Source: JAKVCB01 sp963578605 (GTDB lineage Bacteria > Planctomycetota > Planctomycetia > Pirellulales > Lacipirellulaceae). Taken from it: a stretch of DNA of 64,000 bases. The position numbers and the translations under genes were made by a program. Shown here one piece after another: positions 8,347 to 17,826 of the stretch. The notes beneath the pieces are model-generated. The model worked only from the letters and a program-made list of their open reading frames with translations, made no database searches and had not been told where the DNA came from. The DNA lies in contig CAUZEA010000022.1 of the NCBI GenBank assembly GCA_963578605.1, forward strand, positions 1-64,000. The letters run 5' to 3'. Within the stretch, counting starts at the first letter, position 1; every line of letters starts with the position of its first letter.

Positions 8347-9372
8347 ATGAAAATCGGTATCGTCGGCTATCAAGGCTCTGGCAAGAGCACCCTGTTCGAG
8401 TGGCTCACCGGCGGACCGGCCGACCCGGCCCTTGCGCATACGATTCAAAGCGCGATGGTGACGATTCCCGAAGCCCATGTCGACGGCCTGTGTGCGATCT
8501 ACCAGCCGAAAAAGATCACGATGGCTGCGCTCGAAATTGTCGACACGCCAGGTTTGAGCCGCAGTCACGAAGGGAGTGCTCAAAAACTGGCCATGATTCG
8601 CGAGGCAGGCTGTTTGGTCGTCGTGGTGGCTACCTTTGCCGGCAATAATGCGGCCGCTGACCTCACAAGCTTCGAGGACGATCTTTTGCTGGCAGACCTG
8701 GACTTGGTCGCCAGGCGAATTGAAAGAATCCAGGAGCAGCTCAAAAAAGCCCGCGCTAACCGCGAGGAATTGTCCGAGGAACTGGCAGCGCTGGAACCAC
8801 TGCGCGATGTTTTGGAGAATGGGCAGGCTCTGCGGGGATTGGAGCTGACACCATTGCAGCAGCGACTGATCCGTGCATTCCAGCTGCTTTCGAATAAACC
8901 TCGCCTGGTTGTCATCAATATGTCGGAAGACGAAGCCGATCCCCGGAAGTACCGCGAGCTGGTGTCTGACAATACACCCCTCCTCACGATTCCACTCGAT
9001 CTTGAGCGTGAGCTTTCCCAAATGGAGGCAACTGAGCGGGCATCCTTCTACGAAGAAATGGGTATTGTCCCAAGTGACCCCAGTCAGTTAGTACGGGTCA
9101 TGATGGAAACTTCCGGCCAGATGCTGTTCTTTACGACCGGGGACAAAGAAGTTCGGACCTGGCTGATTTCCCGTGGTTCCACAGCCCTCGATGCAGCAGG
9201 CGGCATCCACACCGACCTGGCAAGGGGATTTATTCGCGCCGAAACCATGAATGTCGATGATCTAATTCGCCTGGGAAGTGAGCGCGAGATCAAGGCGCAC
9301 GATCTGATGCGGGCTGAACACAAAGATTATGTGATCCAGGATGGGGACATTCTCTTGATCCGGCACAATTAA
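8347..9372 (+). CDS. YchF/Obg-like GTPase with TGS domain
   Basis: The Walker A motif is GYQGSGKST (residues 7-15), where canonical YchF has GLPNVGKST. DTPGL is the G3 motif, and NMSE replaces NKxD, as in the YchF/OLA1 branch that favours ATP. A coiled-coil insertion (about residues 125-160) follows the G3 region. The C-terminus ends in a TGS-like domain (VIQDGDILLIRHN). At 341 residues it is slightly short, and its divergence suggests a paralogue and not the housekeeping YchF. Its role is presumably a ribosome- or RNA-associated nucleotide switch. It is monocistronic and convergent with the exchanger gene. Confidence 0.85.
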   Translation: MKIGIVGYQGSGKSTLFEWLTGGPADPALAHTIQSAMVTIPEAHVDGLCAIYQPKKITMAALEIVDTPGLSRSHEGSAQKLAMIREAGCLVVVVATFAGNNAAADLTSFEDDLLLADLDLVARRIERIQEQLKKARANREELSEELAALEPLRDVLENGQALRGLELTPLQQRLIRAFQLLSNKPRLVVINMSEDEADPRKYRELVSDNTPLLTIPLDLERELSQMEATERASFYEEMGIVPSDPSQLVRVMMETSGQMLFFTTGDKEVRTWLISRGSTALDAAGGIHTDLARGFIRAETMNVDDLIRLGSEREIKAHDLMRAEHKDYVIQDGDILLIRHN

Positions 9373-9540
9373 GCTGGTGGCACCCTCACAACTTCCAGTC
9401 CTGCCTTGGCCGTCGATGCGAAAGGCGGTTGCAGAGCCCATGGTTTGAAGAGCGCGTGGTGTGGTCAAAGTCTGCGGCCTGGTTATGGCCCTGCTTTCAC
9501 TCAAGCGGCTCAACCGGTGCCACAGATTCCGGGTGTGGAG

Positions 9541-10584
9541 TTATTCACCGATCAGCACCTTAAAGCAAAGTGCAATCGCAATGCAGTAAACCACCAGCAA
9601 CACCACGCCAAACGTTCGCGGCAACCGCTCCGGGAAGGCGATTGTACCAACTCGAAATACAATCAGCACGCCGAGCATTGTGGGGAAGAGAAACTGGAAG
9701 AACTCAGGGCCCGCGGTAAGTCCTTCTGGAGTAACCGCCGCCGCCGCACCTGCCACAAACAACACGTTCAAAATGTCGGCACCAATGATGTTGCCAACTG
9801 CCAAATCGCCATGGCCTCGACGCGACGCAGTCACTGCGGTCACCAGCTCCGGTAGCGATGTTCCAAACGCAACAAGGGTGGCAGCGATGATGCCCTCTGG
9901 CACACCGAGGCGCTGTGCTGCCTCTTTCACTGCGGGAATGAGTGCCCAACTCGATCCCACCACGAGTAGGATGGCGATCACGAACTTCGCACAAGTGTAG
10001 AAGTTTGACGCGGTCGAATCGCGTTCAAACTCTTCAAGTGCCCCATCGGTGTGAATTTTCCTGGCCCAATGGACCGAGAGCCAGAGATATCCGGCCAGTA
10101 AGGCGAGGAACACAAAACCGATGGTTTGAGGAAGGTTCCCTCCCCCGCCTTGGAAAACATCGAGTGGCCCTGCCCAGGGCCAGCAGGCAGCCACCAGCAG
10201 GAATCCCGCAGCAAACTGGAGCCAGCCCTGTCGATTGACAATCTGCCTGGGAAGCAGCGGTGGTGCGATCAGGCAGGCAATCCCGAGAATCAAACCTGTG
10301 TCGCAAATAACGGAGCCGACAGCATTTCCGAGTGCTAAGCCAGGGTCACCTTGAACAGCCGCGAGTACCGAGACGGCTGCCTCGGGCATGGTCGTACCGA
10401 GACTGACAACCGTGGCACCAATGACGATTTTGGGCAACCCAAATCGTTCCGAAAGCACGACGGCTTCGGCAACAAGACCGTCGGCTGCTTTGCCGAGAAT
10501 GGCCAGCAGCACAACAATGGCCCCGGTCAAAAACACGGGGTTCAGCGTGTTATAGAATCCGTCAAGCGAATGAAGGTGTTCCAT
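9541..10584 (-). CDS. Calcium/sodium antiporter (CaCA superfamily)
   Basis: Two alpha-repeats, the signature of CaCA exchangers, are visible: GTTMPEAAVSVLAA with GNAVGS in the first half, and GTSLPELVTAVTAS with GNIIGAD in the second. The acidic residues in PEA/PEL coordinate the cation in characterised members. About ten hydrophobic segments span 347 residues, the usual size for a bacterial inner-membrane exchanger. A charged loop in the middle (KIHTDGALEEFERDS) separates the halves. It is transcribed alone, divergently from the DUF485-symporter pair. Confidence 0.9.
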   Translation of the reverse strand: MEHLHSLDGFYNTLNPVFLTGAIVVLLAILGKAADGLVAEAVVLSERFGLPKIVIGATVVSLGTTMPEAAVSVLAAVQGDPGLALGNAVGSVICDTGLILGIACLIAPPLLPRQIVNRQGWLQFAAGFLLVAACWPWAGPLDVFQGGGGNLPQTIGFVFLALLAGYLWLSVHWARKIHTDGALEEFERDSTASNFYTCAKFVIAILLVVGSSWALIPAVKEAAQRLGVPEGIIAATLVAFGTSLPELVTAVTASRRGHGDLAVGNIIGADILNVLFVAGAAAAVTPEGLTAGPEFFQFLFPTMLGVLIVFRVGTIAFPERLPRTFGVVLLVVYCIAIALCFKVLIGE

Positions 10585-10702
10585 GGTCCCTGTCGTAACG
10601 CAAGAGCCGTCCCACGGTCAAGCGGTGACATTGCGAGTGAAATGGGAATTCGATATCTTCCTTCATGGTCGACACCCGAATCCCGTCCCACGAGCCTGAT
10701 CC

Positions 10703-10978
10703 ATGAATAACAGAAATGCCCGTCTTGGATTTATACTCTTCAGTATTTATCTGGTTCTGTACGGCGGTTTTGTATTTATCAACGCATTTGCTCCATATTT
10801 GATGGAGCTCACACCGCTGGCGGGTGTCAACCTGGCAATCTGGTATGGTTTCGGATTGATCGTGGCGGCATTGGTCCTGGCCTTGATCTATGGCTGGCTT
10901 GCCTCGAATCCATCGGATGACGAGATCGATTCACAATCTTCCGGGGACGGAACAAACTCTGGGGAATCGGCTCGGTGA
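10703..10978 (+). CDS. DUF485 inner-membrane protein (YjcH-like)
   Basis: The 91-residue protein has two transmembrane helices separated by a short loop and a hydrophilic Asp/Ser-rich tail, matching DUF485. Genes of this family sit almost universally immediately upstream of acetate-type sodium:solute symporters, as here. Its stop codon overlaps the GTG of the symporter (GTGA at 10975-10978), so the two are translationally coupled. The function is unknown but probably auxiliary to the transporter. Confidence 0.88.
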   Translation: MNNRNARLGFILFSIYLVLYGGFVFINAFAPYLMELTPLAGVNLAIWYGFGLIVAALVLALIYGWLASNPSDDEIDSQSSGDGTNSGESAR

Positions 10979-12903
10979 TTTACGAACCTTCGGTGACGGC
11001 TGTCGTTGTCTTTATTCTCTTTGTATGTGTGACTCTGGGGCTCAGTTTCTACCTCGGCAGTCGAGCCAGGACAGCCCAGGGGTACTTTGCCGCCCACGGT
11101 AATATCCCCTGGTTTGTAAACGGAATTGCGTTTGCCGGTGATTATCTCTCGGCAGCTTCGTTCCTGGGCATCTGCGGAATGATCGCCTTTTATGGATACG
11201 ATGGATTCCTCTACTCGATCGGTTATCTGGCCGGTTGGGTCGTCGCCTTGTTCGTCGTCGCTGAACCGATCAAGAGACTGGGGAAATTTACGTTTGCCGA
11301 CGCGCTCGACGCGAAATTCGGTTCGCGGGGAATCAAGCTTGCCGCCGGCGTCAGCACCCTGGCGGTCAGCCTGTTCTACCTGATTCCACAGATGGTTGGG
11401 GCTGGCGTGTTGATCCAGCCCCTGTTGGGATTTCCACACTGGGTTGGCGTGCTACTTGTGGGAACCACGGTCATCATCATCGTGGTGACAGCAGGCATGG
11501 TCTCGACAACCTGGGTGCAATTTCTCAAAGGGTCATTGCTCATGATTTTTAGCGCCCTGCTGACGATCATGATCCTTCAGCGCGGGTTCGAAGCCAAAGA
11601 ACCTGCCTATCGCTCCATTCGACTGCCATCGGCAACAAACCTGGATGTACAAACCTTGCAACAGTTGCCTGCCCTGGCTGGCCTTGAGCTGCTGCCCCGT
11701 CAAGGCAACTGGCAACAGAGCGATTTCGTCAAGTCTCGTGACCCGGCAACTGGAGAAACACTCGTTTGGAGGTTTCGCCGACTGGAAGACGGAGTCGTTT
11801 ATCTTGACGAGACACAGGCGGTTACGCAACAACCAGACGGCACAAAGCTGGTTAACGGCTTGCCGATGGGAACCAAGCCTGGCGAAGCGGTCCTGCACCC
11901 GGTAGGCAACATTTCCCGGCTGCCCGACAACCAGACCAAAACAGGCCCTCTCGGCCCTCTCTCATTCATCAGCACGCTTCAACAGAGCGAAATCGTACTC
12001 TGGGGAAACCAGACGATCACGGATGCGAACGGGGCCAAGACCACCGTCTACTACCCAAAACCAACTCCCGGCCGAAAGGTGCTACGGCCAGGGGAACACC
12101 CTCGTTTCATGGGTATTCGAGGCGATAAATTCTCCGACAAGCTCAATTTTCTGTCATTGATGTTAGCTTTATTTTGCGGAACCGCATCCCTGCCACACAT
12201 TTTGATTCGCTACTACACGGTCAAAGACGCTGCGAGTGCGCGCCGCAGCACGATCGTGGGGATTGCCTGCATCGGATTTTTCTACGTCTTAACGCTTTAT
12301 TTGGGACTGGGAGCGATGACCAGCGGAGCGCTCGACGTCACCAACAGCAACATGGCTGCGCCCCTGCTGGCCCAAAGTATCAGCGGACTGCTGTTTGCCA
12401 TCATTTCGGCAATCGCGTTTACCACCGTGCTGGGAACGGTCAGCGGACTGATCCTGGCCTCTAGCGGCGCCGTCACCCACGATCTCCTGACGGATGTCTG
12501 CGGGCTGAAACTCAATGACCATCAAAAAGTACTGGTTGCCAAAATTGCCGCGGTCGTCGTGGGTGTTGTCGCTGTTGTGCTGGGAATCCTGTTTCAAAAG
12601 ATGAACGTCAGCTACCTGGTGGGGTGGGCTTTTAGCGTTGCTGCCTCGGCAAACCTGCCGGCACTCGTCATGCTGCTGTTCTGGAAAGGCACGACCAAAC
12701 AGGGAATCATTGTCGCGGTCGTCGTTGGCATGATCAGTTCGCTGGCGTGGATTTTACTCAGTGCCGACACGTTCACCGCGGTCTATGGTCTGCCGGCTGA
12801 CGCGGCGTGGGTGCCATTCAGCCAACCAGGAATTGTGACGATTCCACTCGGCTTTGCGACGCTCGTCGTCGTGTCGTTGCTGACCCGAAAAACACAGGGT
12901 TGA
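10975..12903 (+). CDS. Sodium:solute symporter, acetate permease (ActP)-like
   Basis: The GTG start at 10975 overlaps the DUF485 stop. The sequence shows a typical SSS-family core: FAGDYLSAASFLG (residues 53-65) is the conserved TM1-2 region of ActP-like carriers, and about 13 hydrophobic segments follow. A long hydrophilic insert of about 185 residues (205-390) lies between two membrane helices, making the protein 642 residues against about 550 in E. coli ActP. The substrate is probably acetate or another short monocarboxylate, taken up with Na+. The insert resembles no domain I recognise. Confidence 0.88.
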   Translation: MIYEPSVTAVVVFILFVCVTLGLSFYLGSRARTAQGYFAAHGNIPWFVNGIAFAGDYLSAASFLGICGMIAFYGYDGFLYSIGYLAGWVVALFVVAEPIKRLGKFTFADALDAKFGSRGIKLAAGVSTLAVSLFYLIPQMVGAGVLIQPLLGFPHWVGVLLVGTTVIIIVVTAGMVSTTWVQFLKGSLLMIFSALLTIMILQRGFEAKEPAYRSIRLPSATNLDVQTLQQLPALAGLELLPRQGNWQQSDFVKSRDPATGETLVWRFRRLEDGVVYLDETQAVTQQPDGTKLVNGLPMGTKPGEAVLHPVGNISRLPDNQTKTGPLGPLSFISTLQQSEIVLWGNQTITDANGAKTTVYYPKPTPGRKVLRPGEHPRFMGIRGDKFSDKLNFLSLMLALFCGTASLPHILIRYYTVKDAASARRSTIVGIACIGFFYVLTLYLGLGAMTSGALDVTNSNMAAPLLAQSISGLLFAIISAIAFTTVLGTVSGLILASSGAVTHDLLTDVCGLKLNDHQKVLVAKIAAVVVGVVAVVLGILFQKMNVSYLVGWAFSVAASANLPALVMLLFWKGTTKQGIIVAVVVGMISSLAWILLSADTFTAVYGLPADAAWVPFSQPGIVTIPLGFATLVVVSLLTRKTQG

Positions 12904-13159
12904 GCGAGACAACTGCCGCAAATCCTGGCGTGTGGACTTGTCCCGCCCGGTCGGCCTCTACCATCAACCAGACCACGGCGGACCAGCCCTCCGTTGAAAA
13001 TCGCACGGCTTGCCCCCGCCGGGACCTGCTGGTCAGGTTTCTCCTCCAACTGGGCGTTGGCTGTTCTGCATTGACCAATTGTTCCACCAACCAGACAGAC
13101 AAGTCGGCTATACTTGTGTGACGGCAATTTCGAATCGACTCGATAAAAGGATGGGACCC

Positions 13160-15046
13160 ATGAAATCTTTCTTCCCGGTCGTGTTGCTGGCCCTGCTTGC
13201 ATCAGCCAGCTCATTGTCAGCCGCAGATCCAAACACGTTGTCGGAACTCGAACGCAAGTTGGGATGGCGGCTCCTGTTCGATGGCAAGACACTCGATGGC
13301 TGGCGTAATTACCGCAAACAGGCTCCCAGCAACGGCTGGCAAGTCATCGATGGCGAGTTGGTCAGGGCAAAAAAGAGGGCCGGCACACTCATCACCAAAG
13401 CGCAGTTCGGAAGCTTTGAGCTGGTGCTTGAATACAAAATCTCGCGGGCCGGCAACAGCGGTATCATGTTCCATGCGACCGAGGAATATGACATGCCCTG
13501 GAAATCCGGGCCCGAGGTTCAGTTGCTCGACAACGGGGCACATCCGGACACCCAACTCAGTGGCTGGATTTACGATCTTTACTCGGCCAGGCAGGACGCC
13601 ACCCAACCGGCTGGCCAGTGGAACGAGGTTCGCATTCTGGTGACCCCCGACAAATGCCATATATCAGTCAACGGCGTAACCTATTCCCGCTTTGTCAAAG
13701 GTAGCGACCAATGGAATGAGAAGGTCGCCCGCAGCAAGTTTGCCAGGTATCCGAATTTTGGCAAAGCTACTCGGGGTCATATTGGTTTACAAGACCATGG
13801 TGATGAGGTCGCTTTTCGAAACATTGAAATCCGCGAATTTGACGATCATGCTGTTTACAACCCGGTCGATGGCGAATTGCCGCTTCGACCCGTTCTGGCG
13901 TTTCCCGACATCCAATGGTCAGGCTGGTCACCTGTTACCGAAGATGGTCTTGCCCAGCCGTTCCGGCCGCTGCAAATTACGCACGCGGGGGACGGTAGCA
14001 ATCGACTATTTGTATTGACCCAACGTGGCGTCATTCACGTGTTTGAAAACAAGCGAGACGTCAAACAAAGCAGGGTCTTCCTCGATATCAGCAAACAAAC
14101 AAGCTATTTCGACCAGCAGAACGAGCGCGGACTTTTGGGACTCGCATTTCATCCCCACTATCACGAAAACGGCGAGTTTTTCATCAGTTACACCACCAAT
14201 AGCGATGTGCCGTTCGACGAGGTGATCTCGCGTTGGCGGGTCGATCCGAACGATCCGAATCGGGCCGATCCCAACTCCGAAGAAGAAATCCTGCGGGTCA
14301 AGCAACCTTACTGGAACCATGACGCGGGTACGTTGGTTTTCGGCCCCGACGGGTATCTCTACATCGCGCTAGGCGACGGCGGCAGCGGCGGTGATCCCCA
14401 GGAAAACGGGCAAAATCTCCGTACGCTGCTGGGGAAAATCCTCCGCGTCGATATCGACCGAACGGAGGGTCGCCGCCCTTACGCAATTCCCTCGGATAAT
14501 CCATTTGTGGATGACTCTTTCGCACGTGGTGAAATCTGGGCATACGGGCTGCGGAACGTGTGGCGGATGGCATTCGACCCAAAAACCAACCTGTTGTGGG
14601 CAGCCGATGTCGGACAGGACCTGTTCGAAGAAATTGACATCATTCAAAGGGGGGGTAACTATGGCTGGAACCTGCGTGAAGGGAAGCACGCATTCGGCAG
14701 GCGTGGCAGCGGCCCCCACCAGAAACTGATCGAACCTGTTTGGGAGTATGACCACACCCTGGGGGTTTCGATCACCGGGGGACTCGTTTACCGCGGGAAG
14801 CGGTTTCCTGATTTGGTTGGCCTGTACGTCTACAGCGATTTCGTCAGTGGTCGGATGTGGGCTTTGCACTACGACCAGCAGCAGCACAAGGTGCTTGGCA
14901 ATTATGCAATTCCTGGCCCGGCCTTGTCGATCATCTCGTTTGGAACCGACGAGGCGGGGGAAATATTTTTTACGGTAATCGCTGCCGATGGACAGGGAAT
15001 CTATCGCTTTGAAAAAGTGCGTGACAACGATTCCCGCGCGGATTGA
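13160..15046 (+). CDS. Secreted fusion: DUF1080 domain plus PQQ-type sugar dehydrogenase propeller
   Basis: The ATG at 13160 begins a clean signal peptide (MKSFFPVVLLALLASASSLSA); an ATG at 13151 is possible. Residues about 30-230 are a DUF1080 domain (LFDGKTLDGW, NSGIMFH, EVQLLDN), the 3-keto-disaccharide hydrolase jelly roll. Residues about 255-620 are a glucose/sorbosone dehydrogenase six-bladed propeller, with NHDAGTLVFGPDGYLYIALG and GLRNVWRMAFDP; the His in NHDAG aligns with the catalytic His of soluble glucose dehydrogenase. At 628 residues, both domains are complete. It probably acts in the periplasm on oligosaccharides. It is upstream of a glycosyltransferase and a second DUF1080 gene on the same strand. 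The direct coupling of the two activities is inferred. Confidence 0.9.
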   Translation: MKSFFPVVLLALLASASSLSAADPNTLSELERKLGWRLLFDGKTLDGWRNYRKQAPSNGWQVIDGELVRAKKRAGTLITKAQFGSFELVLEYKISRAGNSGIMFHATEEYDMPWKSGPEVQLLDNGAHPDTQLSGWIYDLYSARQDATQPAGQWNEVRILVTPDKCHISVNGVTYSRFVKGSDQWNEKVARSKFARYPNFGKATRGHIGLQDHGDEVAFRNIEIREFDDHAVYNPVDGELPLRPVLAFPDIQWSGWSPVTEDGLAQPFRPLQITHAGDGSNRLFVLTQRGVIHVFENKRDVKQSRVFLDISKQTSYFDQQNERGLLGLAFHPHYHENGEFFISYTTNSDVPFDEVISRWRVDPNDPNRADPNSEEEILRVKQPYWNHDAGTLVFGPDGYLYIALGDGGSGGDPQENGQNLRTLLGKILRVDIDRTEGRRPYAIPSDNPFVDDSFARGEIWAYGLRNVWRMAFDPKTNLLWAADVGQDLFEEIDIIQRGGNYGWNLREGKHAFGRRGSGPHQKLIEPVWEYDHTLGVSITGGLVYRGKRFPDLVGLYVYSDFVSGRMWALHYDQQQHKVLGNYAIPGPALSIISFGTDEAGEIFFTVIAADGQGIYRFEKVRDNDSRAD

Positions 15047-15080
15047 TTCAGAAAGATCGCAAAGCTCCTCTGCCCGCCAA

Positions 15081-16076
15081 ATGCCTGAAGTCTCTATCGT
15101 ACTGCCGGTGTTCAACAGTGGCCCAACACTTGCCAGGGCGGTCGACTCGATCCTCGGTCAAACGTTGCGGCAAATCGAACTGATCGTCGTGGATGACGGA
15201 TCGACCGACGATACGCTGCAAGTGTTACGCCAATTCACCGACCCGCGCATGCGCGTGATTCAGTCAACTCACCGCAACGTGGCCGATGCAACCAACACGG
15301 CAATAGGCCTGGCAAAAAGTCCCTTGATTGCCCGGATGGATGCCGATGATCGCTCCCACCCGCTACGACTCGAAAAGCAGTGTCATTTTTTGACCGAACA
15401 GAATCTCGATGGTGTGGGTTGCCAGGTTCACATTGTCGATGAAATGGGTCAGCCTGCCACATCGATGCAACGTTACGAGCGGTGGATCAACGACGAAACC
15501 ACCGACAGCTCGACAATCGAGGCACTGAGATTCGTAGAATTCCCGCTCGTTAATCCTACTATTTTGGCCCGGCGCCGTTATTTTGAACTCGGTTTTAGTT
15601 TTGGAGACTTCCCGGAAGATTACGATCTCATGTTGCGGGCTGTTAACCGCGGCATGCAGTTTGGCAAGGTGAACGAAGTCCTCTTCGACTGGACCGACGG
15701 ACCGCACAGGCTCACGCGAACAGATTCGCGATATTCTCCCGCAGCGTTCAATCGTTGCCGGCAACTCCATTTACTGCAGGGTCCATTGCGGGATGTAAAG
15801 TGTGTAGACCTTTGGGGAGTTGGCGAAACCGGAAAACCATGGCTTCGCTGGCTGCTCGATCAAGGGATCACCGTTCGATGGGGTTACGATGTCAATCAAC
15901 GCAAGGTGGGTGAATTGATTCACGGCGTTCGCATCAAGGCTCCGACGCAAATGCAACCGGCTGACGGTACATTGCTCATCATTGCCGTCGGTGCATGGGG
16001 CGTGCGAGACTCAATAACCGCCCACTTGCGGTCACACGGCTACGTGGTCGGGACCGATGCCTGGTTCGTTGCATAG
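15081..16076 (+). CDS. Family 2 glycosyltransferase with a C-terminal Rossmann-like domain
   Basis: The ATG at 15081 begins MPEVSIVLPVFNSG, the canonical GT2 start. VVDDGSTDDT and DADD (residues 87-90) are the nucleotide-sugar and metal binding motifs, and FPEDYDLML matches the acceptor-side ED(Y)D motif. After about residue 240 an additional domain begins with LWGVGETG, a GxGxxG nucleotide-binding loop, and continues as alternating strands and helices to the end (331 residues). No transmembrane helices are seen, so it is likely cytoplasmic or peripheral. It follows the DUF1080-dehydrogenase fusion by 34 bases and may share its transcript. An upstream in-frame start at 14988 would overlap that gene and looks unnatural. 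Confidence 0.88.
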   Translation: MPEVSIVLPVFNSGPTLARAVDSILGQTLRQIELIVVDDGSTDDTLQVLRQFTDPRMRVIQSTHRNVADATNTAIGLAKSPLIARMDADDRSHPLRLEKQCHFLTEQNLDGVGCQVHIVDEMGQPATSMQRYERWINDETTDSSTIEALRFVEFPLVNPTILARRRYFELGFSFGDFPEDYDLMLRAVNRGMQFGKVNEVLFDWTDGPHRLTRTDSRYSPAAFNRCRQLHLLQGPLRDVKCVDLWGVGETGKPWLRWLLDQGITVRWGYDVNQRKVGELIHGVRIKAPTQMQPADGTLLIIAVGAWGVRDSITAHLRSHGYVVGTDAWFVA

Positions 16077-16278
16077 GGGCTCTCCAGCTTCGGTATCCCC
16101 CGGCGTGGCCCCCCTGCGAATCTCGGCTGGGACAAGCCCGATCCTTTCGTTCGGCAATGATCCGGGTTAAACTCACACCGCTGACGACCCACTATGTTTT
16201 TCCGTCCGACAAGCAGGTTCGATCGAATTCAAAGAAGCCAACAGTAGCAATTATTCACCAACTTTGGAGAACATCGTA

Positions 16279-17274
16279 ATGTACAAAATAACAATGACCC
16301 TCTCGGTAGCATGTGCTTTCGCAACGCTGGTTGCTGTCGGGGCAGAACATACGAATGCTCCAACTTACACCGATCCAAACAATGTCGATGACGATTTTGC
16401 GATTCAAGGAGAATACAGTGGCGAGATCCCAACCGAAATTGGTCCTGAGATGTGGGGTATCCAGGTCGTTGCACTGGGCAAAGGAAAATTCATGGCAACC
16501 GGCTACAGCGGTGGCTTGCCAGGGGATGGCGGGGCAAAACGGGAAGAGACTCGAGCCTACGGCGAACGTAAGGGGGATGTCGTTGAACTCCTTGCAGAAG
16601 ATGTTGCCAGACTCGTCATCGCGGATGGGAAAATGACGATTCTTTCTCCTGATGGAGAAGAGGAATATGGCACGTTGAAACGCGTTCAGCGGGAAAGTCC
16701 AACGTTGGGCGCTAAGCCTCCCCAGGGTGCCATCGTGCTGTTCGACGGAAACTCGCTGGAACATTGGGACAGTAACACCAGCAAAACAGACGATAGACTT
16801 TTGACCGAAGGGAGTACGAGCAAAAACAAGGGGCAGAGTTACAAGGCCCATGTCGAATTTCGCCTTCCATACATGCCAGAGTCGAGTGGTCAGGCGCGTG
16901 GCAACAGTGGCTTTTATGTGCAAGGGCGGTATGAAATACAAATGCTGGATTCGTTCGGGCTGGATGGGAAATCGAATGAGTGTGGTGGTGCCTACGGAGC
17001 CGCACCTCCCAAGCTGAACATGTGCTTCCCCCCCCTGTCGTGGCAAACTTATGACGTCGACTTCACCGCACCTGAATTTAAAAATGGCAAAAAGGTCAAG
17101 AATGCCCGACTAACGGTGCGGCATAACGGCGTGGTCATTCATGATGACCAGGAACTTCCCAGCCATACGCCGGGGGGTGTAGACGAAGAGAGTGCCGACC
17201 CGGGTGTGTTGATGTTCTTGCAGGATCACACAAACCCTGTCCGTTATCGCAATATCTGGGTTGTCGAAAAGTAG
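16279..17274 (+). CDS. Secreted DUF1080 (3-keto-disaccharide hydrolase-like) protein
   Basis: The ATG at 16279 follows GGAGA at 16266-16270, which rules out the in-frame TTG at 16264. A short signal peptide (MYKITMTLSVACAFATLVAVGA) is followed by a roughly 120-residue N-terminal region of unknown fold and a DUF1080 domain from about residue 145 (IVLFDGNSLEHWD, GNSGFYVQGRYEIQMLDS, ending VRYRNIWVVE). This type is abundant in planctomycetes and is thought to act on 3-ketoglycosides or other periplasmic sugars. It lies 200 bases downstream of the glycosyltransferase on the same strand. Confidence 0.88.
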   Translation: MYKITMTLSVACAFATLVAVGAEHTNAPTYTDPNNVDDDFAIQGEYSGEIPTEIGPEMWGIQVVALGKGKFMATGYSGGLPGDGGAKREETRAYGERKGDVVELLAEDVARLVIADGKMTILSPDGEEEYGTLKRVQRESPTLGAKPPQGAIVLFDGNSLEHWDSNTSKTDDRLLTEGSTSKNKGQSYKAHVEFRLPYMPESSGQARGNSGFYVQGRYEIQMLDSFGLDGKSNECGGAYGAAPPKLNMCFPPLSWQTYDVDFTAPEFKNGKKVKNARLTVRHNGVVIHDDQELPSHTPGGVDEESADPGVLMFLQDHTNPVRYRNIWVVEK

Positions 17275-17306
17275 GTCCGGCAAGCCGCACCCTGGCTGCA
17301 ATCTGT

Positions 17307-17714
17307 CTACGGACCACCTTGCCAGCGATCGACGTACCATTTTGAAAGCTCTTCGAGGTGCGCTGTTTTCCGAACCCATAGAATGGGCGCATAAAACCGC
17401 ATGGCTGTTGGTCGGTTGATGTGGTACTGGTCAACCAACCGTGCCACGGGACCTCCGCTCACCGCATAAAGAGCAATCCAGGCCAGGCACGTACCCAAGA
17501 GGAGCAGTTTGGTGACTTTTTTTCGTACGATGAGCCGGCGGAGGAGGATCCAGGTAAACAAGAGTGCCGGCAGCACACCGATAACGAGCACAACTACGTG
17601 TGGCCAGGGTCGGGCGATCGCAAACAACACCCCCGTCACCATCATCATGACAAGCAATGCCCGCAGGCTGAACCGCCAGCGGTCTTCAATATGGGAGGTT
17701 TTTTCATTGCACAT
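17307..17714 (-). CDS. Small planctomycete-type membrane protein of unknown function
   Basis: This 135-residue protein starts with a short polar leader, then RWRFSLRALLVMMMVTGVLFAI, here split by the length rule as RWRFSLRALL and the hydrophobic run after it. That N-terminal pattern recurs in many small membrane proteins of Pirellulales. Three hydrophobic segments are visible before a polar C-terminus. It is convergent with the DUF1080 gene (32-base gap). No enzymatic motif is seen. The N-terminal pattern makes it a credible gene despite the lack of a family name. Confidence 0.65.
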   Translation of the reverse strand: MCNEKTSHIEDRWRFSLRALLVMMMVTGVLFAIARPWPHVVVLVIGVLPALLFTWILLRRLIVRKKVTKLLLLGTCLAWIALYAVSGGPVARLVDQYHINRPTAMRFYAPILWVRKTAHLEELSKWYVDRWQGGP

Positions 17715-17826
17715 CGGTTAAGCAGGTTATCACCCTGCCCATTTCTTTTTGAGCCCAACATGTTGAAAAGATGTCGGTCTGGCCAGTGTCGCCAGCTGCG
17801 AAGTGTATTGATACGGGCTTTTGCCG

